DNA of 64,000 nt from Episyrphus balteatus (Eukaryota > Arthropoda > Insecta > Diptera > Syrphidae), in NCBI RefSeq assembly GCF_945859705.1, contig NC_079134.1, positions 13,867,545-13,931,544 of the forward strand, written 5' to 3'. The translations under genes and the position numbers were made by a program. The notes beneath the pieces are model-generated. The model saw nothing but the letters and a program-made list of their open reading frames with translations. It did not search any database and was not told the origin of the DNA. The stretch's first letter is position 1. Each line of letters starts with the position of its first letter. This document shows positions 12,608 through 21,251 of the stretch, one piece after another.

Positions 12608-12615
12608 CTCAGGGG
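12608..12615. repeat. 8-bp target-site duplication, right copy
   Basis: ctcagggg, identical to 10341-10348, directly abutting the right inverted repeat of the hAT-type element. Confidence 0.85.
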
Positions 12616-14117
12616 GACTTAACTCCACCGTTTCACTACGTTAAATTCAATTAGGACAAAAGGCAATTATTATTAGATATTGTTTTTTTTTTTTTTTAAC
12701 TGTCATGTGGGACATAAATCCACACATTTTTTGTGTCACCCATGTTTGTATACTATATCCCATCAAGGGACAAAAGTCTGTAATCGAATTAATTGAGTAA
12801 TGTGATTCGGGAACAGTTACAAAAAGTTTGAACATAATTACAGGAAATAAAATATTAACAGTTATTTTGACTGCACTATATGTTCATGTTTGTTAAAATG
12901 AACTATAAGATCTACTTAGATAGGAAGACCATAGTATAGAACTAAGGTTAGATGCTTCGACGGTCAAGTTTTATGTTACGATGTACTTTAAGTTTATAGT
13001 TACAGATTGTTTTCATGATCCATCTTAGTATTTCCAGTTTCCTGGAAAATAAAATTTTTAAAAACCTTTGCCCTACTACAAATACAGAGGTATCTCAAAT
13101 TCTCATCATAAAAATAACATTTTTATTTTACCTTCGAAAATGAAAATGCACAAATGTAGACGATTCATCTCGTGTTTTCACTTAGCCGAAACTAAAATAA
13201 TTTTATAGCAACATACTACACAGCTATTAAGGACTCTCTCTTGCTTCTTGGATAGGAATCAAACTTTCAAGTGTTTTTTAATTTAATTTTTTTCTTCTTC
13301 TCTTATTTTTCATATAAACAGTAGTTTCTGCATGCATTGCACACAGTGCACGAGGCACACTAAACCACTTATATAGCCACATAAATCTTCGTGCCATTCA
13401 GCCTCATGTTGCTCTTCGGTTTTTTTTTTTTTTATTTATTTATTTTTTTCTATTTTTTTGTGTGTGTTTTATGTTGTTAGATATGTGCCTCATTTCCTGG
13501 CTATATGTGCACAACCACACCATCATACAGACACAACATCGTGCTGTTGCCGTGCAAGGACGAAATGAACTGAAATGAATTTTAAGTGATTTTTATCCAA
13601 AGTTTGTTTTTCTAAGTTTATTTCTATATAAAAATGGAGGAAACATGTGCAGTCGATTGCATGTGGTTTTTTCCTTTCTATGATGACTATGATGACGCCA
13701 TGGAGAGAGGTATAGAAGAGGTATCCTCACCATATCGCCTCTCTCTAAACAAACACTTAGAGCTCTTGTTAGTGGTCTCTTCCTGTGCTTATATGCCAAG
13801 GCATGCAAGGATTTCAATTTTTTCTTCCTCCTTTATTTTTTTTTTTTTGGAAAATGCTGCTTTTTTTCCTGAGTTCTCCCACAGTCATTAAAATTCAATT
13901 CATTATACGTCTAGAAGAGTGCTTGGGCTCTCTGATGATGTCCAGTGATTGTGTTTAAGGGGTTTGGCACTTCACTTTTTTTTTTTTCTTTCCTTCTTTC
14001 CGTTCATTTTTCTTGTTATTTTTATACTTAAATGAATGCCAAAACCAGTCAAGTGTGGGAAATTTGTTTTTCTAAGAATTTTACCAAGGTGTGGATCTTG
14101 TCGGTTTTTTTTTTGGG
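12616..14117. other. Non-coding stretch, no gene seen
   Basis: Contains poly-T at about 12682-12698, an 'atttattt' stretch at about 13431-13450 and pyrimidine-rich runs to 13440. About 13330-13960 is a balanced-composition island. The 85-residue plus-strand frame at 13634-13891 shows no domain and is overlapped by an equally long minus-strand frame, which argues for chance. Confidence 0.55.
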
Positions 14118-14871
14118 TACACTCAGAAATCCTAAGAGTTGTCGTAACCTCTTAAACACGCCAGCTCTTTTTTTTAGGGACTCTGAGCTCTGGTAAATTT
14201 GAGAAATGTAACCTCAGTAAGAGTGACCAAATGCGATGCATGAGGTATTATTACTTAAATTTGGGCTGCGATAAATATGCAAAGAGCTATCGGATGTATT
14301 GTCAAAAGCAAATTTTTAAGCATCAGAGCTATCAGAACTTATAAAGATCAATAGCAAATATTTATAAAGCTATCATTTATAGTAATAGAGTCGTTATAAA
14401 TACTGATATGACTGTTAAAATTAATTTCAGAGCTATTGTTAAGACTTGCAGAGTTGCTGTAAATATGGACAGTTATCAACAGAGTTTACGTAAAAGTAGT
14501 AAGAGTACTCATTATAGTTAATTTAGCTATGACAAACATTTAAAGAGCTATTATAACTGTCCAGAAAGATATCTTTATATAAAGCAGAGTCCAACAGAGT
14601 TACCATAGCCAGACGCAGAGCTATATTAGGTGATAACAAAGTTGTACTTTTTCTTGAAAGTGCTATGATTTATATTAGCAAAGGCATTAAAAATGCTGAT
14701 AGAACTTCCAAATGTACTGGCAGAGCTGTCATCAGTATCGACGGCGTCATCATATATATTGTCAGAGTAATCATAAGTACAATGAGAGTTTCCTTCATTT
14801 TGAATTTAGCTGTGCTCAATTTTTCAAGAATTATCTAAACTCTTGATAAAGCTATCAGCTTAAGTAATAAG

Positions 14872-15206
14872 AACGAAGAAAAAAATAACAAAAATAATAA
14901 AAAATTATTAAAATTATTTTTATTTTAAGTGGAGTGATTGAATTTAATTCAATATAAGTTCAAGTGACCTCAACTCCAAAAATTTATAAAGCGTTTCGCC
15001 CAGGTACGACAGTGGGCTCATCAGTTAGATCTGTCGTACCCTTACTAAGACGCCTTATTTTGGTCGATGTTTACCGACACTATATAAAACTCACAGCATG
15101 AATATACTGTGAATTATAATATTCTAAGGGAATTTGTTTAAATTCAGACACTTAGAAAATGTATGCCCGTGGTAGTGTCGGTAAACATCGACCAAAATAA
15201 GGCGTC
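14872..15206 (+). mobile_element. Inverted-segment element, copy 1
   Basis: The left 170 bp match 55813-55982 almost exactly. They contain the inverted pair ggtacgacag (15003-15012) and ctgtcgtacc (15031-15040). Two perfect 32-bp inverted arms follow, 15051-15082 and 15173-15204, enclosing a 90-bp core. The core is the reverse complement of the core in copy 2 (55983-56075). Copy 2 has only the right-hand arm. The element is inserted within the 'gagctat' element. I see no coding frame and do not recognise the family. Confidence 0.75.
15051..15204. repeat. Pair of perfect 32-bp inverted arms around a flipped core
   Basis: The left arm begins 'cgccttattttggtcg' and ends 'accgacacta'; the right arm is its exact reverse complement. 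The enclosed core runs from 'tataaaactcacagcatg' to 'gtatgcccgtgg'. In the second copy at 56 kb it runs in the opposite direction relative to the shared left part. Confidence 0.85.
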
Positions 15207-15919
15207 AGGTATATCTCAAAAACCCGACGTGATAGAGCAATGCTTTAGTTTAATTTTGTTGACCAGTCTAATTTGTATTTTGAAAACAAAATTCCAAAAA
15301 TCTCAAGCCTATTAAGTATGAATCGTTCATATTTGCATAGAAGCAACAATATTCATTATTTAGGGTATTATTAGTAGTAGGTTATTTCAGTTATTAAGTA
15401 TACAGTAGCAGCGCAAACGGAACTATGATGCCTCTTCGCTTGAGGCTATCACTAACAAAGTTATTGTAAGCTACGATACACCTTGTAGAGCTACTATATC
15501 CTCATATTGGCTATCGTACAAAACATAGACGGAGCTATGATGACTCTTTGCTTAAAGAGCTATCACAAACGAAGTTCTGGTAAGGTACGATACATCTTGC
15601 ATAGGTTCTCTGCGCAAAATAAAGCTACTACATCCGCATATTGGCTATCGTATTCAAGTGGACGTTGTCACGGCTAAATAAGTCGGATACGATAGCTCTT
15701 GCGATTTGGTACTATACCTTAATTTTTTTTCTTTAAAATAAGAGCTGAATGAATGTGTTGCTGCAAGTATGGAAAGAGTGACGACAGCTCTAGTTGGGTC
15801 GCGGTGGTCGTAATTTGCGTATAATAACTCTGCTTTGGACACGATAGCTGGAATTTTGGTCTTGTTTTAAAATTTTTTGTTCCGGTACCCGAATTTCAAA
15901 ATGAAAATTTCTGAGTGTA

Positions 15920-16234
15920 TAATGAATTGGTTATTGGGAAACGTCGATTTAATTATACATGAAGGATGAAGGATAACAGGGGGATATGGTTGTGTCCTTT
16001 CGGATTTAATGGAATGGAATCTATTTATTAATTAGATTTGTATGATAATTGTTTTGACCATGCTCAGGCAGATATGATTCTGGTTTCATGACTTGAAATA
16101 GGTTTTTTTTTATATGCACAATCTTGATATTTTTTTATTTAATATCAATATGAATTTAATGATATTTATCTGGTATTTTTGGTGAGTATTTAAGTTTTCG
16201 AGTAGAAAATATCTAATTATACGGGTATCAATTG
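15920..16234. other. Short non-coding gap, nothing seen
   Basis: AT-rich single-copy-looking sequence between two TA-flanked elements; no open frame, repeat or RNA structure that I can support. Confidence 0.6.
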
Positions 16235-16683
16235 TACACTGAGGGAAAAAACGCAACGTAAAACGCAAAATGTTCAACGTTGATTAAATGTTGAAAAAAT
16301 TAACATGAAACTTCTTCAAAATAAAATTAAAACAACGTAAGAAATTTTTTTATTTTTGTGGGACTTCAGCTTTTGTTGCATTTTATCACTCTAATTTTCA
16401 ACAGTGAAATAGCACGTTGGTAAAGCATTCGCCTAGTAGCCCAAGAGTTGTAGGTTCGATCCCCAGCGGCTACCCATTTTTTCTATTTTTTTTAATAAAT
16501 TTATGCTTTTTTTTAAAGTTGAAACAACTTTGATTTAAAGATGTTTTATAACGATAAACCACTTTAAACTGAAGATGTCCCCCTTTGATTTTAAAATTTT
16601 CGTCTTCAACGCAAAATCATTCCGAAAAATAGTTGAATCAACGTGGTTTGCGTTGATTTTAAGTTGTTTTTTCCCTCAGTGTA
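16235..16683. mobile_element. TA-flanked MITE (CACTGAGGGAAAAAAC ends)
   Basis: An 18-bp perfect inverted repeat including the flanking TA is present at both ends: tacactgagggaaaaaac at 16235-16252 and its reverse complement at 16666-16683. The element is 449 bp including the TA pair. Subterminal 'caacgttgatt' and 'gaatcaacgtgg' stretches extend the symmetry. The size, TA target and lack of a frame fit a Tc1/mariner-type MITE. It carries a tRNA-like segment in its middle. Confidence 0.8.
16403..16475 (+). ncRNA. tRNA-like segment with Pol III A and B boxes
   Basis: An A-box-like TAGCACGTTGG at 16410-16420 and a perfect B box GGTTCGATCCC at 16453-16463 lie 32 bp apart, followed by 'cagcggctaccc'. 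This is the layout of a tRNA or a tRNA-derived SINE head. The seven bases before the A box do not pair with 'gcggcta', so no acceptor stem forms and I do not call a functional tRNA gene. It may be a captured tRNA relic or SINE head inside the MITE. It could in principle drive Pol III transcription. Confidence 0.5.
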
Positions 16684-16742
16684 TCTTGTCGATTTGTCTA
16701 ATTGATCATTCTAGTTTTCTGGTATTTTGATTAGTCCTGATT
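16684..16742. other. Spacer between two elements
   Basis: Short AT-rich spacer between the MITE and the next inverted-repeat element; nothing further seen. Confidence 0.5.
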
Positions 16743-17312
16743 ACACTGGTCGGCAACGAAAATGGAGCTTGAACCAAACCATACTTTTTAAACAACTTTT
16801 GTGTGCTGATTCCGAATCTGAAGTCAAAATTTGATTGGCACGTCAAGTTTTCGAAATATTTAAAAATTAACAGGTCAAAAACGCGTTTTTGTGGTACTTT
16901 TGACGTTGAATTTCATCACAGTTAAATTTATTTTCGCAAAACTACATATGCAATATTCAAAAGCCATATTTAATCGTTTTAAATACGTTTATTTTTATTT
17001 TCGAAATTATTTTTTTCTAAAAGATATTTGGTATAGAATGGTATGATATCTCAAAATCTTGGTGGTTAAGGTAACTTATGGTTTTTGAAGCAGATTTGAA
17101 GTAAATTTCAGTATTCGACTCCTGATATGGTTGAAAAAATAGCAAAATATTACAGAAAAATAATATTTTTAGATCAAATGTCAAAAAACATTTCATTTAA
17201 AATTGTTTTTTTAGGACTTTATAGACAAAATTGTGATGCACATTCAAGATTATTTATATCACCTTACAGAGTTCTTGCTCCCGACTTTTTTTGTTTTTTT
17301 GCCGACCAGTGT
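16743..17312. mobile_element. 3-bp-TSD DNA element (CACTGGTCGGCAA ends), copy 1
   Basis: acactggtcggcaa at 16743-16756 is mirrored exactly by ttgccgaccagtgt at 17299-17312. The bases immediately outside CACTGG...CCAGTG are TTA on both sides. A 3-bp TTA/TAA duplication fits the PIF/Harbinger group, but no transposase is present, so the superfamily call is tentative. The first 80 bp recur at 46998-47076. Related ends (CACTGGTCTACA) bound 53652-54830. The phrase 'gattccgaatctgaagtc' near its left end recurs in degenerate form in that third element. Confidence 0.65.
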
Positions 17313-18369
17313 TACTTGATCATATTATTGGTTAATTGATTTTGATATACCTACATTATTGGAAAAATATATCATTATTATATTTTAGTCTAAAAATTGG
17401 AAATGGTTTAAGTGCGTGTAAAAAAAAACATTAGAGGTTTACGTTCAGTTTAATAGCAATTAAAAATTAACTCTTTATTAAACAAATTATTGTAGCCACT
17501 AAATGTGTAAGTGACTCCATTCATATACATATTAGAGCAAAAAAAATATAAAATTGTTGTTTTTTTTACTCAAATTCATTTTATGGTCTATACAAATATT
17601 ATCACATATTTTGATTAAAAAAACTACGTCTTTTTTTTTTGGAAAACTTAGATTTTAGAAAACAGATAAATAATTTTTATGTCGGTTAATATTTCCTTTT
17701 TTTGGAATATCAATGTAACAAGTATTATCTGAAATTTTTTATCAACAAGAAACTATTTTTTTTACGACCCTAGCAATTTTCAAAAAAAAAAAAAATTCTA
17801 AAAATTCTTTGTCAATTTTTATAAATAGATGTTTTTTTTATTAAAAAAAAGTTAATTTTAATTTTATTTTTTTATTAGTTTTTATAAATTTCTTATACAA
17901 TTTATATAATTTAAAGTAATTATGAATTTTTAAAAATCTTAAATATTTTAAGCAATTTCCGGCTTCTTTGCTTGTTTTAAAAATCAAATAATGTTTTAAA
18001 ATTATTTCCGAAACTTTGTTTATAAATCTGAAAACACAATATTTTAAAAATGAAAACATATTCTTGATCACAGGCTTTGAAAAAATTAAAGAATGGTGAG
18101 CCTATTTCACCATTGTCCTTTTTTTTTAGCTTTTTGAGACAATCTAAAAATGCAGAGTGTTATTGCATGCAATTGCTTTAGTCATAAGTTGTGCATATTA
18201 CAAAAAAAATCCTTATATCCAGCTATTTTCCTTTTCTCGTTCAATTTGTTGAATATTAATTTTCATGTGATTAATTAAATTTTTAATTATTATTTTTCGA
18301 AGATATTTATCATTGAAGACCTTTTCTCAATATTTTTGAACTTATTGATTGATCAAAAAAGCAGCAAAA
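17313..18369. other. AT-rich non-coding stretch, no gene seen
   Basis: Very A+T-rich. The 76-residue minus-strand frame at 17841-18071 is Lys/Phe/Leu/Ile-rich translation of low-complexity sequence. Poly-A or poly-T runs occur at about 17630-17640 and 17781-17794. Confidence 0.6.
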
Positions 18370-18535
18370 TTTAGCAAGATGATCATTTAACAAAATTCTG
18401 CAAAAAATTGAAAAAGGGTTTGGAAAATGTTAAAAAGAGCGCAGAATTTTGAAAAGCAGAAATTTGAAAAACAGAATTTTAAAAAGCAGAATTTTGACCC
18501 TGACAAAATTTTGACCCCAACCCAAGTTTTGTTAT
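18370..18535 (-). repeat. 'caaaattctg' element, copy 1 (short)
   Basis: This stretch matches, in inverted orientation, the array at 63360-63640. It begins with 'aagatgatcatttaac', contains 'gggtttggaaaatgttaaaa' at about 18417, then about five 'cagaattttgaaaa' units, and ends in 'gaccccaaccca'. Here the 'gggtttgg...' block occurs once and is not palindromic, whereas the copy at 63.5 kb carries it twice, head to head. Confidence 0.75.
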
Positions 18536-20853
18536 AGAGGGAATAGGCTGTTGTATATATTTCTGAATATGCTGTTTTAAAAAAAAAAACTAAAAAAGAA
18601 ATGATGGGAACCCAAATTTTAAATCTCTAAGATTTTGGATAAACGACTGGTTCGCACGAACTTGTTTTTAATGTTTAACTTGCTTAACATCTTAAAAACT
18701 TTTTATATGAAATTTGGTAGATGTATTTCTATGAATGCGTAAGCTGCGCAATTCAAAGGCAAAAGCCAACGAACATTATGCGATTTGATCTCTTTTATTA
18801 AAATTATAATTTTGTATACCTAAATAATTTCTTGACAAAACAATTTTTAGAATAATGTTGGTAGGTAAATAGACCAGTGCCAATCCGGTTTTCAGAAGGC
18901 AAAAGTTGAACAAATTATTAGCAGCATATAGGTGGTGGGAAAATTTAGGATAAATGGTATAAGAAAGGGGAAAAATAAATTGCCCACAAAAAAATTGGCG
19001 GAAAGGGGGTGGGTTAGCGAAAAAGTGGGGTGGGTGTGAAAAATCATGGTTTTTTTACGATTTCTGTAAAAATTAGACGTCCTATCGAAAAAAGTCAAAT
19101 GCAAAAGTTGTAGGTAGTATAAATGTCTACAACTTTTACTCAAACAATTTTTTTCTATAACCTCAAAAATATTGAAAAAAATGCAAAAATACGATTTTTT
19201 GATTTTTTATTTTTATCTTTTACAAAAATAGTTGGATTTTAACAAAACTTGGTTAAAAATTACTTTGTTATGTTTTCTATCTATTAAAAATGTTTTTTGA
19301 GCAAAAAGTTCGTCAAAAGATTTTTGACGAATTTAATTTGAAAAAATAGCCTATTTTTCAATCAAAAAAGTTACCGAAAATATTTTTGATTTTTGAAAAG
19401 TTTGGAATGCAATTATTTAGCTTAAAACCGTTTTTTAAAGATTGTGTAGAAAAACTATAATTTTGTTTTAGAAAATATTGAGAAAAATTGAAAAAAATAA
19501 AAAAAAACGATTTTTAAGATTGATTTTTCCGTAAATGACAGTAATATTGGCGAGAAATAATTTTCCATAGAAACCAAATTATACTTTTATAATGGTCATT
19601 GACCTTTTTAATTTGAATCAAGTACTAGAATAGCTCTAACGTGCAAAGTTTTTGAGATATTGAATTTTGAACACTATTTTTCTGATTTTTAGCATGGTAA
19701 TATGTCAAAAACGTGATGTGATAGAATTTTTCTGACTTCAGATTCGAGCTCAGCGCTTTGACTAGTGAAATCGAACAGGGCAGAAAAAATCGAATGCATT
19801 ATTCCTATCCTTATCCTATTATTATCCTTATCCTATTTTAAAGTAATTTATTAATGAAAACCTTAAATCAAAATTTTAAAAAATTGATGATGTCCTGTTT
19901 TTTAAAGTTTTATCTTAAAAAAGAGAACAATTTCTTTTTTTAATCACATAATGCACTTTATTAAATATTTATTAAGGTATTAAAAAAAACGATTCTATGG
20001 AAGAATTATTTCAAAAATCTCTCTAGAGTCTCCAAAACCCGCCTCATTCCATGTTTAAAGTAGAACCACCCACCCGATAACGGTGAAAGACATCATGACA
20101 GACGAAAAATATCTCCAGGATCAACTTTCTTTGATGAAATTAAGTGAGATATGCTCCTTGTTCATTATATCTACATATTTGCTAAACTACAACGGCAAAA
20201 CTAATCTAGTTCCAGTACTGTGCATGAAGGCTTATTGTATAGTTTTCACGTTTACAGTCAGTATTTTATTAATGGCTCAAGAAATGTAAGTACAGAAAGA
20301 CAAGAAGTCAAAGCTTTGGAAATGTTTTGTTAAAACCTGATCAAGAGGAAGTAGGGAGGTTTTGACAGCGAGATAAAATATATACATAGGTACTTTGAAA
20401 TCCAATGAGAATTGCTTCCAAATAAATTCAACTTCAGTCTAATGCCTGCTGCATTGTTGCCAAACTATGTTGAGTACTGACAATAAAGTCTCCTTCCATA
20501 TGACACATTAATTGTGCTGGTTTTTTCCCTGAGATTTGTCTTTAACATCGTCTTTGATCAATTTCGTTTCCAATGAAGTTGCATTCTATATAAATTTTGG
20601 AAAATTTAACTTCAAAATTTAATTTGAATCGAATGAGATATCAAATCAAAGGCGCACAAAGCTTTAGATATGCAAACCTCAAAAACAACCAAAACAGTAT
20701 CTCTCTTGAACTAATAGAATAATTACTTGAATATGTGTGTGTCTGTGTATGTATGAGCTCTTGTATGTGAAAAAGGTATGTTTTTAGGTATAGAAACGGT
20801 GAAAATTTCCATTTTGGCAAATAATTAGTTTTGTCGTTGGCTGTCGCTTATAC
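18536..20853. other. Non-coding stretch, no gene seen
   Basis: AT-rich with many short homopolymers. Around 19690-19780 there is a piece resembling the third CACTGG element ('tctgacttcagattcgagctcagcg'), and 18869-18880 has 'agaccagtg', so a degraded member of that family may be present. I could not find paired ends. The 68-residue plus-strand frame at 20083-20289 is not recognised and has no supporting context. Confidence 0.5.
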
Positions 20854-21069
20854 CTACAGGAGGCAAATAATTCCTGCCTTAACATATAGAACTTTTGCCA
20901 AAGATGCCAGCTTCTTCTTCTTCAGATTCTTGGTCTTGTTCTTCTTCTTATACTCCTTGATAGCGTGCCAAATGTTTGTTGTGTTCTCTATCGTCTTTGG
21001 CGGTGTTGGTTGGTTTGGTGCTTTTGGTGGCAGTGGCAGCGGTAATATGGTTTCTTTGCCTCGTTGATG
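20854..21069 (-). CDS. Possible host exon: Pro-rich then Lys-rich frame
   Basis: On the minus strand a frame of 71 codons ends at TAG 20854-20856. It reads as a Pro-rich half (residues about 8-25) followed by a strongly basic stretch (about 38-53, with 'KKKNKTKNLKKKKL') and a hydrophobic tail. Codons in the basic part favour AAG, AAC and CTG, unlike the surrounding AT-rich DNA. An AG preceded by 'ccttaaagacatt' could be a weak 3' splice site at its start. There is no recognisable domain. A second minus-strand frame overlaps it, so at most one is real. Chance in a GC-richer island remains quite possible. Confidence 0.22.
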   Translation of the reverse strand, partial: HQRGKETILPLPLPPKAPNQPTPPKTIENTTNIWHAIKEYKKKNKTKNLKKKKLASLAKVLYVKAGIICLL

Positions 21070-21251
21070 CTAATGTCTTTAAGGAACATGTAGAATTTAT
21101 ATGCCAATAAGATAGAAAGGATGTAGAAGAGTGGATATGGTGTCGCTCCCGAAGGAAGAAGCTCGGAAAGTAACGAGGAAATGCGCGGAGGTTTTCCTTT
21201 AGTGTTTTGTGACATTTGGCGTGAGTTCACGTGGCTTGTTAGTTTTCCCAA
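20988..21251 (-). CDS. Possible small ORF with one membrane segment
   Basis: An 87-codon minus-strand frame starts with ATG at 21249-21251. Residues about 38-58 (beginning 'YPLFYILSILLAYKF') form a plausible transmembrane helix, followed by a basic, His/Gln-rich C-terminus. It overlaps the previous candidate in another frame. The frame also contains a His/Gln-rich end produced by a 'caccaa' repeat, which is common in low-complexity intronic DNA. I do not recognise it and regard it as a weak candidate. Confidence 0.18.
   Translation of the reverse strand: MGKLTSHVNSRQMSQNTKGKPPRISSLLSELLPSGATPYPLFYILSILLAYKFYMFLKDISINEAKKPYYRCHCHQKHQTNQHRQRR

Larger units (their letters stand above)
14120..15917. 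mobile_element. TA-flanked inverted-repeat element full of 'gagctat' motifs
   Basis: The ends are TA-CACTCAGAAAT at 14118-14130 and ATTTCTGAGTG-TA at 15907-15919, an 11-bp perfect inverted repeat with a TA on each side. A TA duplication is typical of Tc1/mariner-like MITEs. Inside, 'gagctat' or 'agctatc' recurs dozens of times at irregular spacing of roughly 25-60 bp. A clearer direct repeat of about 110-130 bp starts at about 15425 and 15537; both copies contain 'ggctatcgta' and 'acgataca.cttg'. The interior is interrupted by the element at 14872-15206. No transposase frame is present. Confidence 0.6.

Noticed and set aside
16403..16475. Functional tRNA gene
   Set aside because: A and B boxes are present, but the 5' acceptor strand does not pair with the 3' strand and no good anticodon stem forms; kept as tRNA-like only.
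18869..19770. Possible degraded member of the CACTGGTC element family ('agaccagtg' and 'gactagtg')
   Set aside because: The two ends do not form a convincing inverted pair in the correct orientation.
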